43,697 nt of DNA, taken from an uncultured Pelagibacteraceae bacterium. Its GTDB lineage: Bacteria > Pseudomonadota > Alphaproteobacteria > Pelagibacterales > Pelagibacteraceae. Shown here one piece after another: positions 8,278 to 16,791 of this stretch. Every line of letters begins with the position of its first letter. Position 1 is the first letter of the stretch. The DNA lies in contig CACONR010000007.1 of the NCBI GenBank assembly GCA_902628565.1, positions 1 through 43,697 of the forward strand. Direction: 5' to 3'. The position numbers were made by a program, and so were the translations under genes. The notes under the pieces were generated by a model, which had not been told where the DNA came from, did no database searches, and saw only the letters and a program-made list of their open reading frames with translations.

Positions 8278-9611
8278 ACTATTTTTTCATTATCAAGCCA
8301 ACTTACATTAAAATCAGACTCGATAAATTTTTTATGACTTAAAAGTTTTTTATGTAAAGGAATTGTTGTTGTAATACCCTCAATAACAAATTCATCTAAT
8401 GATCTATTCATTCTCTGAATGGCCTCTCCTCTATTTCTACCATGACAAATTAGTTTACATATCATACTATCATAATATGGAGTTACTTTATAACCTTGAA
8501 ATATTGCTCCATCTACTCTTGTCCTAAAACCAGATGGCTGATGACACATGCCGATTGTACCTGGGGATGGCTGAAAATTTTTTTCTGGATCCTCAGCATT
8601 TATTCTACATTCAATAGCATGGCCCCTAGGATTTATATCTGATTGTTTTAGAGCTGTTTCACCAGTAAAAGCAATCCATATTTGTTCTTTAATTATGTCT
8701 ATTCCTGTAACCATTTCAGTAACTGGGTGCTCAACTTGAACTCTCGTATTCATTTCCAAAAAGTAAAATTTTCCATTTTCATAAATAAATTCGACTGTAC
8801 CAGCTCCTTGATAACCAATTTTTCTTACCATATTTACTGTTCTATCAAATAAATCTTTTCTAATTTCGTCGTTCAAAACTGGGCTTGGAGTTTCTTCAAT
8901 TAATTTTTGATGTCTTCTTTGAACTGAGCAATCTCTTTCATGTAAATGGATTGTTGCATTTTTTCCAGCTAAAATTTGAACTTCTATATGCCTTGGATTT
9001 TGAAAAAATTTCTCAATATAAACTTCGTCATTGCCAAAATATTTTTTCGCCTCTGATTTTGCTGTAGAAAACATTGTCTCAAAATCTTCCTCTTTTTGAA
9101 CAATTTTCATACCTTTACCTCCTCCACCTCCAGAGGCTTTAATTAAGACTGGAAAACCAATTTTTTTACACAAGTCTTTTGCTGCAGCTACATCTTGAAC
9201 ACCACCATCAGATCCTTCTATAACAGGTAATCCATTTTCTTTTGCAATTTTTTTTGCTTGAATTTTATCTCCCATCATTTCAATATGTTTTGCAGAAGCA
9301 CCGATAAATTTGATTTTATTTTCTTCAAGTATCTTTGCGAAATTTGCATTTTCAGACAAAAAACCATAACCAGGATGGACTGCTTCAGCATTAGTCAAAT
9401 CTATAGCTGATAAAAGTGCAGGAATATTTAAATAACTATTAGCCGGTTGATGAGAGCCTACACAAACACTTTCGTCTGCTAATTTAACGTGCATACTTTC
9501 TCTATCTACATCGGAATGAACAGCAACGGTTGAGATACCCCATTCTTTACAGGCTCTTATAATTCTGACTGCAATTTCCCCACGATTTGCAATCAAAATT
9601 TTTTTAAACAT
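8274..9611 (-). CDS. accC: Acetyl-CoA carboxylase, biotin carboxylase subunit
   Basis: The enzyme carboxylates biotin on AccB using ATP and bicarbonate, the first half-reaction of fatty-acid synthesis. The 445-residue protein has standard length with ATP-grasp landmarks: ILIANRGEIAVRIIRA at the N-terminus, the glycine-rich loop KASGGGGGKGMKIV, HLHERDCSVQRRHQKLIEE, EFIYENGKFYFLEMNTRVQVEHPVTE and the C-terminal domain starting GHAIECRINAEDP. Its ATG overlaps the accB stop by one base (TAATG), so the pair is translationally coupled. Its stop shares TTAA with DUF2155. Confidence 0.98.
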   Translation of the reverse strand: MFKKILIANRGEIAVRIIRACKEWGISTVAVHSDVDRESMHVKLADESVCVGSHQPANSYLNIPALLSAIDLTNAEAVHPGYGFLSENANFAKILEENKIKFIGASAKHIEMMGDKIQAKKIAKENGLPVIEGSDGGVQDVAAAKDLCKKIGFPVLIKASGGGGGKGMKIVQKEEDFETMFSTAKSEAKKYFGNDEVYIEKFFQNPRHIEVQILAGKNATIHLHERDCSVQRRHQKLIEETPSPVLNDEIRKDLFDRTVNMVRKIGYQGAGTVEFIYENGKFYFLEMNTRVQVEHPVTEMVTGIDIIKEQIWIAFTGETALKQSDINPRGHAIECRINAEDPEKNFQPSPGTIGMCHQPSGFRTRVDGAIFQGYKVTPYYDSMICKLICHGRNRGEAIQRMNRSLDEFVIEGITTTIPLHKKLLSHKKFIESDFNVSWLDNEKIV

Positions 9612-10042
9612 TATTCTAAAATGATAAGGGTTTGGCCAAACTCAACAGGTTGACCATCAGCTACAAGTATCTTCTTTACTATTCCATCAGAACTTGAGGG
9701 CACATGATTCATAGTTTTCATAGCCTCTACAATCATAACAGTGTCACCTTTTTTTATTTTCTTTCCAACTTCTACGAATTTTTTAGCTCCAGGCTCAGGT
9801 GCATGATAGGCAGTACCAATTATTGGCGATGTAACCTCAATTCCAGATATATTATTTTGACTTTCTAAATTTTTATTTGAGCTTATTTCTTTAGATAATG
9901 TTTGATTTGTTTGATTATTGATTGAAATATTATTCTTTGAGACTTTTATTTTGGTATCTTTTTCAGTGTACTCCAATTCAGTAAGATTAAATTCATCCAA
10001 GTAATCACTTAACTCTTTTATTATTTTTTTATCTATCTTCAT
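9611..10042 (-). CDS. accB: Biotin carboxyl carrier protein of acetyl-CoA carboxylase
   Basis: This protein carries the biotin arm between AccC and the carboxyltransferase. It has 143 residues: an N-terminal helical region, an Asn/Gln/Ser-rich linker (about residues 38-66) and the biotinyl domain with Lys109 in EAMKTMNHV as the biotinylation site. The start at 10042 overlaps the end of aroQ by 14 bases. The aroQ-accB-accC order is common in proteobacteria. Confidence 0.97.
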   Translation of the reverse strand: MKIDKKIIKELSDYLDEFNLTELEYTEKDTKIKVSKNNISINNQTNQTLSKEISSNKNLESQNNISGIEVTSPIIGTAYHAPEPGAKKFVEVGKKIKKGDTVMIVEAMKTMNHVPSSSDGIVKKILVADGQPVEFGQTLIILE

Positions 10043-10478
10043 TTTGGATTAGCTTTTGCATTGAAATTATGGCTAAAATATAACCATCAGCATTTAGGCC
10101 AAATATTCCACCAGTAACTACGTCACTTATTAAAGATTTTTTTCTAAATTCTTCACGTTTGTAGATATTTGAAATATGTACTTCAATGATAGGTTTTTTA
10201 AAAATTTCTAAAGCATCTCTAATTGCAACTGAGGTGTGAGTAAATGCAGCAGCATTAATAATCATCCCATCAAACTTTTCTCTAGCATTTTGTATTAGAT
10301 TAACCAATTCCCCCTCAACATTTGATTGTGCAAATTCAGTGGAAAGTCCCAATTCTTTTGATTTCGCCATGCATTCTTTTTTAAGTTTGTCAAAAGTAAT
10401 CGATCCATATTGTGATTGTTCTCTTTCACCTAATAGATTAATATTTGGACCATTAATAATAATTATTTTACTGTTCAT
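10029..10478 (-). CDS. aroQ: 3-dehydroquinate dehydratase, type II
   Basis: The enzyme catalyses trans-dehydration of 3-dehydroquinate in the shikimate pathway. The 149-residue protein shows NGPNINLLGEREQSQYG with the catalytic Tyr, QSNVEGELVNLIQ, NAAAFTHTSVAIRDAL and the EVHISNIYKREEFR segment carrying the catalytic His and the lid Arg. It is the first gene of the aroQ-accB-accC operon. Its start codon lies 16 bases from the divergent thiS start, so the promoters of the two transcription units overlap the neighbouring coding sequences. Confidence 0.97.
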   Translation of the reverse strand: MNSKIIIINGPNINLLGEREQSQYGSITFDKLKKECMAKSKELGLSTEFAQSNVEGELVNLIQNAREKFDGMIINAAAFTHTSVAIRDALEIFKKPIIEVHISNIYKREEFRKKSLISDVVTGGIFGLNADGYILAIISMQKLIQNEDR

Positions 10479-10494
10479 TCAGCTTTTATATACG

Positions 10495-10707
10495 ATGAAA
10501 AAAAAAATAAAAATAAAATTAAATGGAAAATTAAAAACTATCAATAATAAATCAACATTATTCAATATTGTTCAAAAAAACAAAATTCCATTAGCGAAAG
10601 TTGCTATTGAATTAAATCAAGAAATAGTGGATAAAAAAAAAATTAAAAATATCAACCTTAAAAATAATGATAAAATAGAAATTGTCCATTTTATTGGAGG
10701 TGGTTAA
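10495..10707 (+). CDS. thiS: Sulfur carrier protein ThiS
   Basis: This ubiquitin-fold protein, as a C-terminal thiocarboxylate, donates sulfur to the thiazole of thiamine. It has 70 residues and ends in the required Gly-Gly (HFIGGG). I start it at ATG 10495; an in-frame start at 10339 would run antisense through aroQ and add 52 residues unlike ThiS. It is followed after 2 bases by thiG. A TATATA at 10487-10492 sits only 2 bases before the ATG, so any leader is extremely short. Confidence 0.9.
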   Translation: MKKKIKIKLNGKLKTINNKSTLFNIVQKNKIPLAKVAIELNQEIVDKKKIKNINLKNNDKIEIVHFIGGG

Positions 10708-10709
10708 AA

Positions 10710-11483
10710 TTGAAAAAAGATAAATTTATTATTTCTAGGAAAAATTTTAGTTCTAGACTTATTGTTGGAACTGGTAAGTATAAAAGTATGCATGAGTGCG
10801 CCAAAGCAATCAAATTATCTGGAGCTGAAATAGTCACAGTTGCTGTTCGAAGAGTAAATATTACCGATAAAAAAAAACCACTATTGATGGATTATATAGA
10901 TCCTAAAAAAATTACTTACCTTCCTAATACCGCTGGTTGTTTTAATTCAAAAGAAGCATTAAGAACTTTAAGGTTAGCACGAGAGATTGGTGGATGGAAA
11001 TTGGTGAAGCTTGAAGTTTTAGGTGATAAAAAAAACTTATTTCCAGAAATGATTGAAACACTTAAATCTACGGAAATATTAACTAAAGAGGGTTTTAAAG
11101 TTATGGTCTATTGCAATGATGATCCTTTAATGGCAAAAAGATTAGAAAATTCTGGGGCCTGTGCAATTATGCCTTTAGCTGCTCCAATAGGCTCCGGTTT
11201 AGGTATAATTAACGAGATTAATATTAAGATAATAAGGAAGCAAACAAAATTACCGTTAATAATTGATGCTGGGCTAGGACAAGCCTCAGATGCAGCTATA
11301 GCTATGGAATTGGGATGTGATGGGGTTTTAGTAAACACTGCAATTGCTAAAGCAAAAAAACCTTTTCAAATGGCGTTAGCATTTAAAAATGCGGTTATTG
11401 CTGGTCGCCAATCTTATTTATCTGGAAGAATAAAAAAAACTCTATACGGAAATCCATCTTCGCCAAAGTCTGGAATTATTTAG
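10710..11483 (+). CDS. thiG: Thiazole synthase ThiG, TTG start
   Basis: ThiG forms the thiazole phosphate from deoxyxylulose 5-phosphate, dehydroglycine and ThiS thiocarboxylate. The 257-residue barrel shows [12 protein letters not shown], the Schiff-base lysine in [11 protein letters not shown] (about Lys100), [12 protein letters not shown] and [32 protein letters not shown]. The start is TTG at 10710, with GGAGG inside the thiS end acting as the ribosome-binding site. No thiO or thiH, the source of dehydroglycine, lies beside it. The 3' end overlaps convergent RNase E by 8 bases. Confidence 0.96.
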   Translation: MKKDKFIISRKNFSSRLIVGTGKYKSMHECAKAIKLSGAEIVTVAVRRVNITDKKKPLLMDYIDPKKITYLPNTAGCFNSKEALRTLRLAREIGGWKLVKLEVLGDKKNLFPEMIETLKSTEILTKEGFKVMVYCNDDPLMAKRLENSGACAIMPLAAPIGSGLGIINEINIKIIRKQTKLPLIIDAGLGQASDAAIAMELGCDGVLVNTAIAKAKKPFQMALAFKNAVIAGRQSYLSGRIKKTLYGNPSSPKSGII

Positions 11484-13269
11484 CTTTTTTATAATATTTT
11501 CTTTTTCTAAAAGTTTTCTTTTTAAATTTCTTTTTATCTTTTAATTCAATAACATTATTTACTTTTTGCTCCTCAAGATTTTTTAATTTTTCAAATTGTT
11601 CAATAAGTTCAATAGTTTTTTTAGATTTATTTTTAATATCGATAATATATTCAGGAATTATTAAACTATTATCAGATATTATATCAATTTTCATCTTATT
11701 CTTTTTTTCAAAGTAAGTAAGGTCTTCAATAAAATTTTCTTTAAGAAAATCAGAAATTTTTTTACAAACCTTTAAATCTACAAATTTAGCTTTATTTAAA
11801 ACTGCTTTCAATTCAACTAATTTAAGAATTTTTAGCGCAAAAGACTCATCTGTTAGTTTGATATTCCATTTGACTGCACTTTCTCTCAATCTCTGTCGAG
11901 ACATTTCTAAAAGACCAAAATTCGATATTCTTCCAATTTGAATTCTGGCTCGATCAGATCTACACTTTTCTTTTAGTTTTCTTTCTACTAATCTTCGATT
12001 TCCATAACTAAGCATGTCAATAAAATCTATTATGATAAGTCCTGACAAATCTCTTATTTTTATTTGTCTTGCTATTTCATCTGCTGCTTCAAGATTCGTA
12101 TCTAAAGCAGTGCTTTCCACATTTTTTTGTTTAATTGAACTTCCAGAGTTAATATCAATGGAAACCAAGGCCTCTGTAGGATTTATTACCAAGTAACCAC
12201 CTGAATTCAATTTTATTTCACTTTCAAATATTTGATTTAATTTCTGTTCAATTCCTTCTTCAATAAATAAAGGTTTTTTTCCTCTGTATTTTTTTATTTT
12301 TTTTACATGAGAAGGCATCATCATTTTCATAAAATTTTGAGCTTTTTTATAACCTTCATTACCCTCAATAATTATATTTTTTGTGTTTTCGTCATACATG
12401 TCTCTTAAAGTTCTCTTAATTATTTCACTTTCTTGATGAATTAATGAGGGTGCTATAGAGCTTAAGGCATTTTCCTTAATTTGATTCCAGTTATTAATAA
12501 GTGTATCTAAATCATGATTAATTTCATTTTTAGTTTTGTTACTTCCGGCGGTTCTTACTATTAATCCCATTTCTTTTGGGATTTCAATTTCATTTAAAAT
12601 ACTTCTTATTTTTTTCCGATCTGCAGGATTAAAAATTTTTCTCGAAATTCCTCCACCTTTAGGTGTGTTAGGCATTAAAACTATATATTTGCCTGCAATA
12701 GAAATAAACGTACTTAAAGCAGCACCTTTTTGACCACGTTCATCTTTTATAACTTGAACTAAAATTACTTGATTAGGCTTAATTACCTCTTGGATTTTGT
12801 ATCTTTTGAATCTAAATTTACTTTCATATTTTTTTTCTTTTTCATTTTCTGAATTTCCCTTTTCCTCTGGATCCTTTTTTTCTATTGGATCTTTTTTTTC
12901 CAAGGGATCCTCAATCTCTAATTTGCCTTCAGCTAAATTTTCTTCCTCTTTAGCTTCAACCTTTTTTGATAGTTCCTCTCGGACTCTTTCCTCCTCTTGT
13001 TTTATTTTTTCTAAATCACTTTGTGGAATTTGATAATAATCAGACTGAATATCGTTGAAGGATAAAAAGCCATGACGTTCCCTCCCGAAATCAACAAACG
13101 CAGCTTGCAAAGATGGTTCTATACGACTTACTTTACCTAAATAGATATTATTTTTTATTAGATTATTTTTTATACCTTCATACTCATAATCTTCAATTTT
13201 TTCACCTGATTTGAGTACAATTCTAATTTCGTTTGGATGCGAAGCATCGATATATAAATTTTTTTCCAT
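11476..13269 (-). CDS. rne: Ribonuclease E/G without zinc-link cysteines
   Basis: This is a single-strand endoribonuclease for mRNA decay and rRNA/tRNA processing. I choose ATG 13269 (597 residues, [14 protein letters not shown]); an in-frame upstream start would add 23 residues unlike the family. The S1 domain (about residues 35-195) is split by an acidic Glu/Lys-rich insert (about 85-150). Catalytic aspartates are visible in SIDINSGS (Asp372) and IIDFIDM (Asp415/418). After MSRQRL the CPxCxGxG zinc-link is missing: the sequence runs directly [21 protein letters not shown]. No long C-terminal degradosome scaffold exists; the tail is short and Lys/Arg-rich. It diverges from the PBP1A gene. 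Confidence 0.93.
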   Translation of the reverse strand: MEKNLYIDASHPNEIRIVLKSGEKIEDYEYEGIKNNLIKNNIYLGKVSRIEPSLQAAFVDFGRERHGFLSFNDIQSDYYQIPQSDLEKIKQEEERVREELSKKVEAKEEENLAEGKLEIEDPLEKKDPIEKKDPEEKGNSENEKEKKYESKFRFKRYKIQEVIKPNQVILVQVIKDERGQKGAALSTFISIAGKYIVLMPNTPKGGGISRKIFNPADRKKIRSILNEIEIPKEMGLIVRTAGSNKTKNEINHDLDTLINNWNQIKENALSSIAPSLIHQESEIIKRTLRDMYDENTKNIIIEGNEGYKKAQNFMKMMMPSHVKKIKKYRGKKPLFIEEGIEQKLNQIFESEIKLNSGGYLVINPTEALVSIDINSGSSIKQKNVESTALDTNLEAADEIARQIKIRDLSGLIIIDFIDMLSYGNRRLVERKLKEKCRSDRARIQIGRISNFGLLEMSRQRLRESAVKWNIKLTDESFALKILKLVELKAVLNKAKFVDLKVCKKISDFLKENFIEDLTYFEKKNKMKIDIISDNSLIIPEYIIDIKNKSKKTIELIEQFEKLKNLEEQKVNNVIELKDKKKFKKKTFRKRKYYKKAK

Positions 13270-13347
13270 AACATTTTTTTTGATTGATTCATAAATTATT
13301 AAAATTTTGTTTGTATTCTTATGCCTTATCTTTAACAAATTCCCTTA

Positions 13348-13353
13348 TATAAT
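13348..13353 (+). promoter_or_regulatory. Probable -10 element of the PBP1A-prfB operon
   Basis: TATAAT lies 9 bases before the PBP1A start codon at 13363. It implies a very short or absent leader. No convincing -35 hexamer is found 16-18 bases upstream. The 13270-13362 gap also has to contain the rne promoter on the other strand. Confidence 0.4.
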
Positions 13354-13362
13354 GGAAACAAA

Positions 13363-15699
13363 ATGAGCAAAATTTTAAAGAATTTATTTATTGGTTTTAT
13401 TAGTTTTTCATTAATTTCATCAATAATTGTTTTAGCTATTTTATGGAATTTTTCTAGCAATATACCTGATTACAAATTTTTAAAAAATTACAAACCTCCT
13501 GTTTCAAGCAAGGTTTATTCTGGGAATGGTGATTTAGTTGCAGATTTTTCAAAAGAGAAGAGAATATTTGTTCCTTATGGTTCAATTCCTAAAAATGTTA
13601 TTAATGCTTTCTTATCTGCCGAAGATAAAAATTTTTTTTCTCATCCAGGGGTTGATGCTAAAGGGGTTTTAAGAGCAATTGTAAATAATATTAAAAATGT
13701 TCTTACATCCAAAAGACTAGAAGGTGCTTCAACAATTACTCAACAAGTAGCAAAAAACTTTCTTTTAACTAATGAAGTCAGTTTAAACCGAAAAATTAAA
13801 GAGGCCATTTTAGCATTTAGAATTGAAAGAGCATTATCGAAAGAAAGAATACTTGAGCTATATTTAAATCAAATTTATCTCGGCAGTGGGGCTTATGGAG
13901 TAGCTGCTGCAAGTCTTGAGTATTTTGACAAATCAATAAAAGAACTGAATTATGTAGAAGCCGCTTTATTAGCTGCATTACCTAAGGCGCCAAGCAAATA
14001 TAATCCATATAGAAATATTGAATTAGCAAAATTTAGAAGAGATTTAGTTTTAAAAAATTTATTAGACAATAATTTTATAACAGAGAAAAATTATCAAAAT
14101 TTTAGGAAAAAAGATATTCAATTAAAAAAAACTAAAAGAGTTTATTTAGAAGATGCTCAATATTATATTGAAGATGTAAGAAAAAATATCATTGAAATTC
14201 TATCATATGAAAAAGTTTATAATCAAGGCTTTAATATAAACACACCAATAAATCTAGAATTACAAAAAATAGCAACAAACTCTTTAAGAAATGGATTAAT
14301 CAAATATGATCAACGTAAAGGTTGGCGTGGTCCATTGTTGAATAAATCATATTCTAAAAATTGGTCTGTTGGTTTAGATAAATATGATCTAGAGAATTCA
14401 ATTGATTGGAAAATTGCAATAATAAAAAAGATTTCTAAATTTTCTTTAGAAATAGAAACAAAAGATAAGATCAAAGGAATTATAGATTATAATAATATTT
14501 CTTGGACTAAAAAAGAATTAGATGATCTTTTTAGAGTGGGAGACATAATCTATGTTAAAAATATAGGAGATAATAAGTTTAGCCTTAAACAATTACCAAA
14601 AATAAATGGTGGTATAGTTGTGATGGATCCTTTCACAGGTAGAGTCGTTGCTCTAAGCGGTGGATTTAGTTTTAAAAATAGTGAGTTTAATAGGGCTTCA
14701 CAAGCTTTGCGGCAACCCGGTTCGGCATTTAAACCATTCGTTTACGCTTTAGCTCTTGAAAATAATTACACTCCTTCTTCGTTAGTTTTAGATGCACCAT
14801 TAGTTTTAGATCAAGGAACTGATTTAAAAATGTGGAAACCAGAAAATTATGGAAAAAAATTTTATGGGCCATCAACTTTGAGAATTGGTTTGGAAAAGTC
14901 ACGAAATTTAATGACAGTAAGAATTGCACAGAATCTAGGTGTAGATAAAGTTGCAAAATTTTCCAGAAATCTTGGCATTTATGAAAATCCTGATGAGCTT
15001 TTATCTATTTCTCTGGGTTCTGCCGAAACAACTTTGTTAAAACTTACATCAGCATATTCAGCTTTTGTAAATGGAGGAAAATTAGTTTCACCAATTTTGA
15101 TTGATCGTGTTCAGGATAGTGAGGGAAACACAATTTTAAATAATGAAAATAGATCATGCTTAAATTGCGATAAACTTTCATATACTGGTAAGGATTTTCC
15201 TAATGTAGGAAATAATTTTAAACAAGTATTTTCTCCTCAGACAGCCTACCAAATTACTTCTTTGCTAGAGGGTGTTGTAAAAAGAGGAACAGGAAAAAAA
15301 CTAAGAGAGTTAAACTTGAATCTTGCGGGTAAAACAGGAACAACTAATAAAAATACTGATGCATGGTTTATTGGGTTCACCTCAAATTATGTTATTGGAG
15401 TTTATGTGGGTATGGATAATCCTCAACCCTTAGGAAAATTTGAAACTGGTTCAAAAACAGCACTACCAATTTTTAAGGAATTTATCGAATCAGCAATTAG
15501 AAAATCTGACGCTCGACCATTTAAAGTTGCTGATGGAATTACAATGATGGTGGTTGACCCGACGACAGGTCAAAAAGCAAAATTTTCATCTAAAGATACA
15601 ATTTTAGAAGCATATAAAAGCAAGAATGTTATTGATGGCAAAGTGCTATACTCAAATAATAATAGATTAGATACGAATAATATACTAAAGTTTTACTAA
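13363..15699 (+). CDS. mrcA: Penicillin-binding protein 1A (transglycosylase-transpeptidase)
   Basis: This bifunctional class A PBP polymerises and cross-links peptidoglycan at the inner membrane. The 778-residue protein has one N-terminal membrane segment (about 8-29). Its GT51 domain has catalytic Glu87 in SAEDKNFFSHPG, GASTITQQVAKN, RKIKEAILA and LELYLNQIYLG. Its transpeptidase domain has Ser454 in the SAFK motif, an SRN motif and KTG at Lys657 (GKTGTTNKNTDAWFIG). Its stop overlaps the true prfB start as TAATG, so the two genes are coupled. It is divergent from rne. Confidence 0.95.
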   Translation: MSKILKNLFIGFISFSLISSIIVLAILWNFSSNIPDYKFLKNYKPPVSSKVYSGNGDLVADFSKEKRIFVPYGSIPKNVINAFLSAEDKNFFSHPGVDAKGVLRAIVNNIKNVLTSKRLEGASTITQQVAKNFLLTNEVSLNRKIKEAILAFRIERALSKERILELYLNQIYLGSGAYGVAAASLEYFDKSIKELNYVEAALLAALPKAPSKYNPYRNIELAKFRRDLVLKNLLDNNFITEKNYQNFRKKDIQLKKTKRVYLEDAQYYIEDVRKNIIEILSYEKVYNQGFNINTPINLELQKIATNSLRNGLIKYDQRKGWRGPLLNKSYSKNWSVGLDKYDLENSIDWKIAIIKKISKFSLEIETKDKIKGIIDYNNISWTKKELDDLFRVGDIIYVKNIGDNKFSLKQLPKINGGIVVMDPFTGRVVALSGGFSFKNSEFNRASQALRQPGSAFKPFVYALALENNYTPSSLVLDAPLVLDQGTDLKMWKPENYGKKFYGPSTLRIGLEKSRNLMTVRIAQNLGVDKVAKFSRNLGIYENPDELLSISLGSAETTLLKLTSAYSAFVNGGKLVSPILIDRVQDSEGNTILNNENRSCLNCDKLSYTGKDFPNVGNNFKQVFSPQTAYQITSLLEGVVKRGTGKKLRELNLNLAGKTGTTNKNTDAWFIGFTSNYVIGVYVGMDNPQPLGKFETGSKTALPIFKEFIESAIRKSDARPFKVADGITMMVVDPTTGQKAKFSSKDTILEAYKSKNVIDGKVLYSNNNRLDTNNILKFY

Positions 15700-16791
15700 T
15701 GGATCATAAATATACAGATTATAAAAAAGAGATAGAAAAAATAAATCAAAGAGTTAAGGAGTATCTTTGATAAAAATAAGATAAACTTAAAATTACAAAG
15801 TCACAATAAAATAATTCTTGATCCTAATTTTTGGCAGGATAAATCTAAATCGAAAAAAATACTTAAAGAAAAAAAATTGTATGAGGATTTGATTGGTTCT
15901 TACAAAAGTTCTTTAAATCAACTAAAAGATCTAGGAGATTTGTATGAATTAGCTTTAGAGGAAAATAATACCAGCATACAAAATGAGGTTTTAGAAAGTA
16001 TCAAGAATTTAAGAAAATTAGCGAAAAAAAATGAAATTAATTGTTTTTTATCTAATGAGTCTGACTCTTTTGATTGCTACATAGAAATTCATGCTGGCGC
16101 TGGAGGCACTGAGAGCCAAGATTGGGCAGATATGTTGAGAAGAATGTATTTAAAATGGTCTGATAATAAAAATTATAAATCAACATTAATAAGTGAACAT
16201 AAGGGTGATGAGGCAGGTATAAAATCTTCAACAATTAAAATTGAAGGTGATTATGTATTTGGTTGGTTAAAAAAAGAGTCTGGAATTCACAGGTTAGTAA
16301 GAATTTCCCCATTTGACTCAGGCGCAAGACGTCATACTAGTTTTGCTAGTATTTGGGTTTATCCAGTTGTAGATGAAAATATTAATATTGAAATTCAAGA
16401 TAAAGATTTGAGAATTGACACATATCGATCTAGTGGTGCAGGTGGCCAACATGTTAATACAACTGATAGTGCAGTTAGAATTACACATTTACCATCTAAA
16501 ATTGTAGTCCAATGTCAAAATGAAAGATCTCAACATAAAAATAAAGAGACATGCATGAACATGCTTAGAGCAAGACTTTATGATTTTGAGATAAAAAAAA
16601 AAGAAAAAGAAAATGAAAATACCGAGTTATCAAAATCTGAAATAGGTTGGGGACATCAAATTAGATCTTATGTTTTACAACCATATAGATTAGTAAAAGA
16701 TAATAGATCTAACTTTGAAAGCTCTAATCCAGATAAGATTTTAGATGGGGAAATTGATGAATTTTTAGAACAATCGCTGTATCAAACATAA
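15699..16791 (+). CDS. prfB: Peptide chain release factor 2, made by +1 programmed frameshifting
   Basis: RF2 terminates translation at UGA and UAA. The gene starts at ATG 15699 in one frame, reads 23 codons to an in-frame TGA at 15768, then must shift +1 and continue from GAT at 15769 to 16791, giving 363 residues. The shifted frame encodes typical RF2 sequence (DPNFWQD) before 15877, where a simple open-frame call would begin at a TTG. The stop-recognition motif SPF (about 203-205) and peptidyl-tRNA hydrolysis motif GGQ (about 248-250) are at the usual RF2 positions. Its end overlaps the next gene by one base (TAATG). Confidence 0.96.
15756..15771 (+). promoter_or_regulatory. RF2 +1 programmed frameshift site
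   Basis: An internal Shine-Dalgarno-like AAGGAG is followed by TAT CTT TGA T, the classical RF2 slippery arrangement: CTT in the P site, TGA in the A site. When RF2 is scarce, the Leu-tRNA slips to TTT and reading resumes at GAT. This gives autoregulation of prfB. The spacing between AGGAG and CTT is three bases, as in the known element. Confidence 0.95.

Noticed and set aside
10339..10494. Possible N-terminal extension of ThiS
   Set aside because: The extra 52 codons run antisense through aroQ and do not resemble ThiS; the ATG at 10495 gives a standard 70-residue protein.
10479..10494. TPP riboswitch before thiS
   Set aside because: Only 16 bases separate thiS from aroQ, and no TPP-aptamer core is present.
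12797..13033. Serine/phenylalanine-rich plus-strand frame inside rne
   Set aside because: It is the antisense of the Glu/Lys-rich insert of RNase E and has no start signals.
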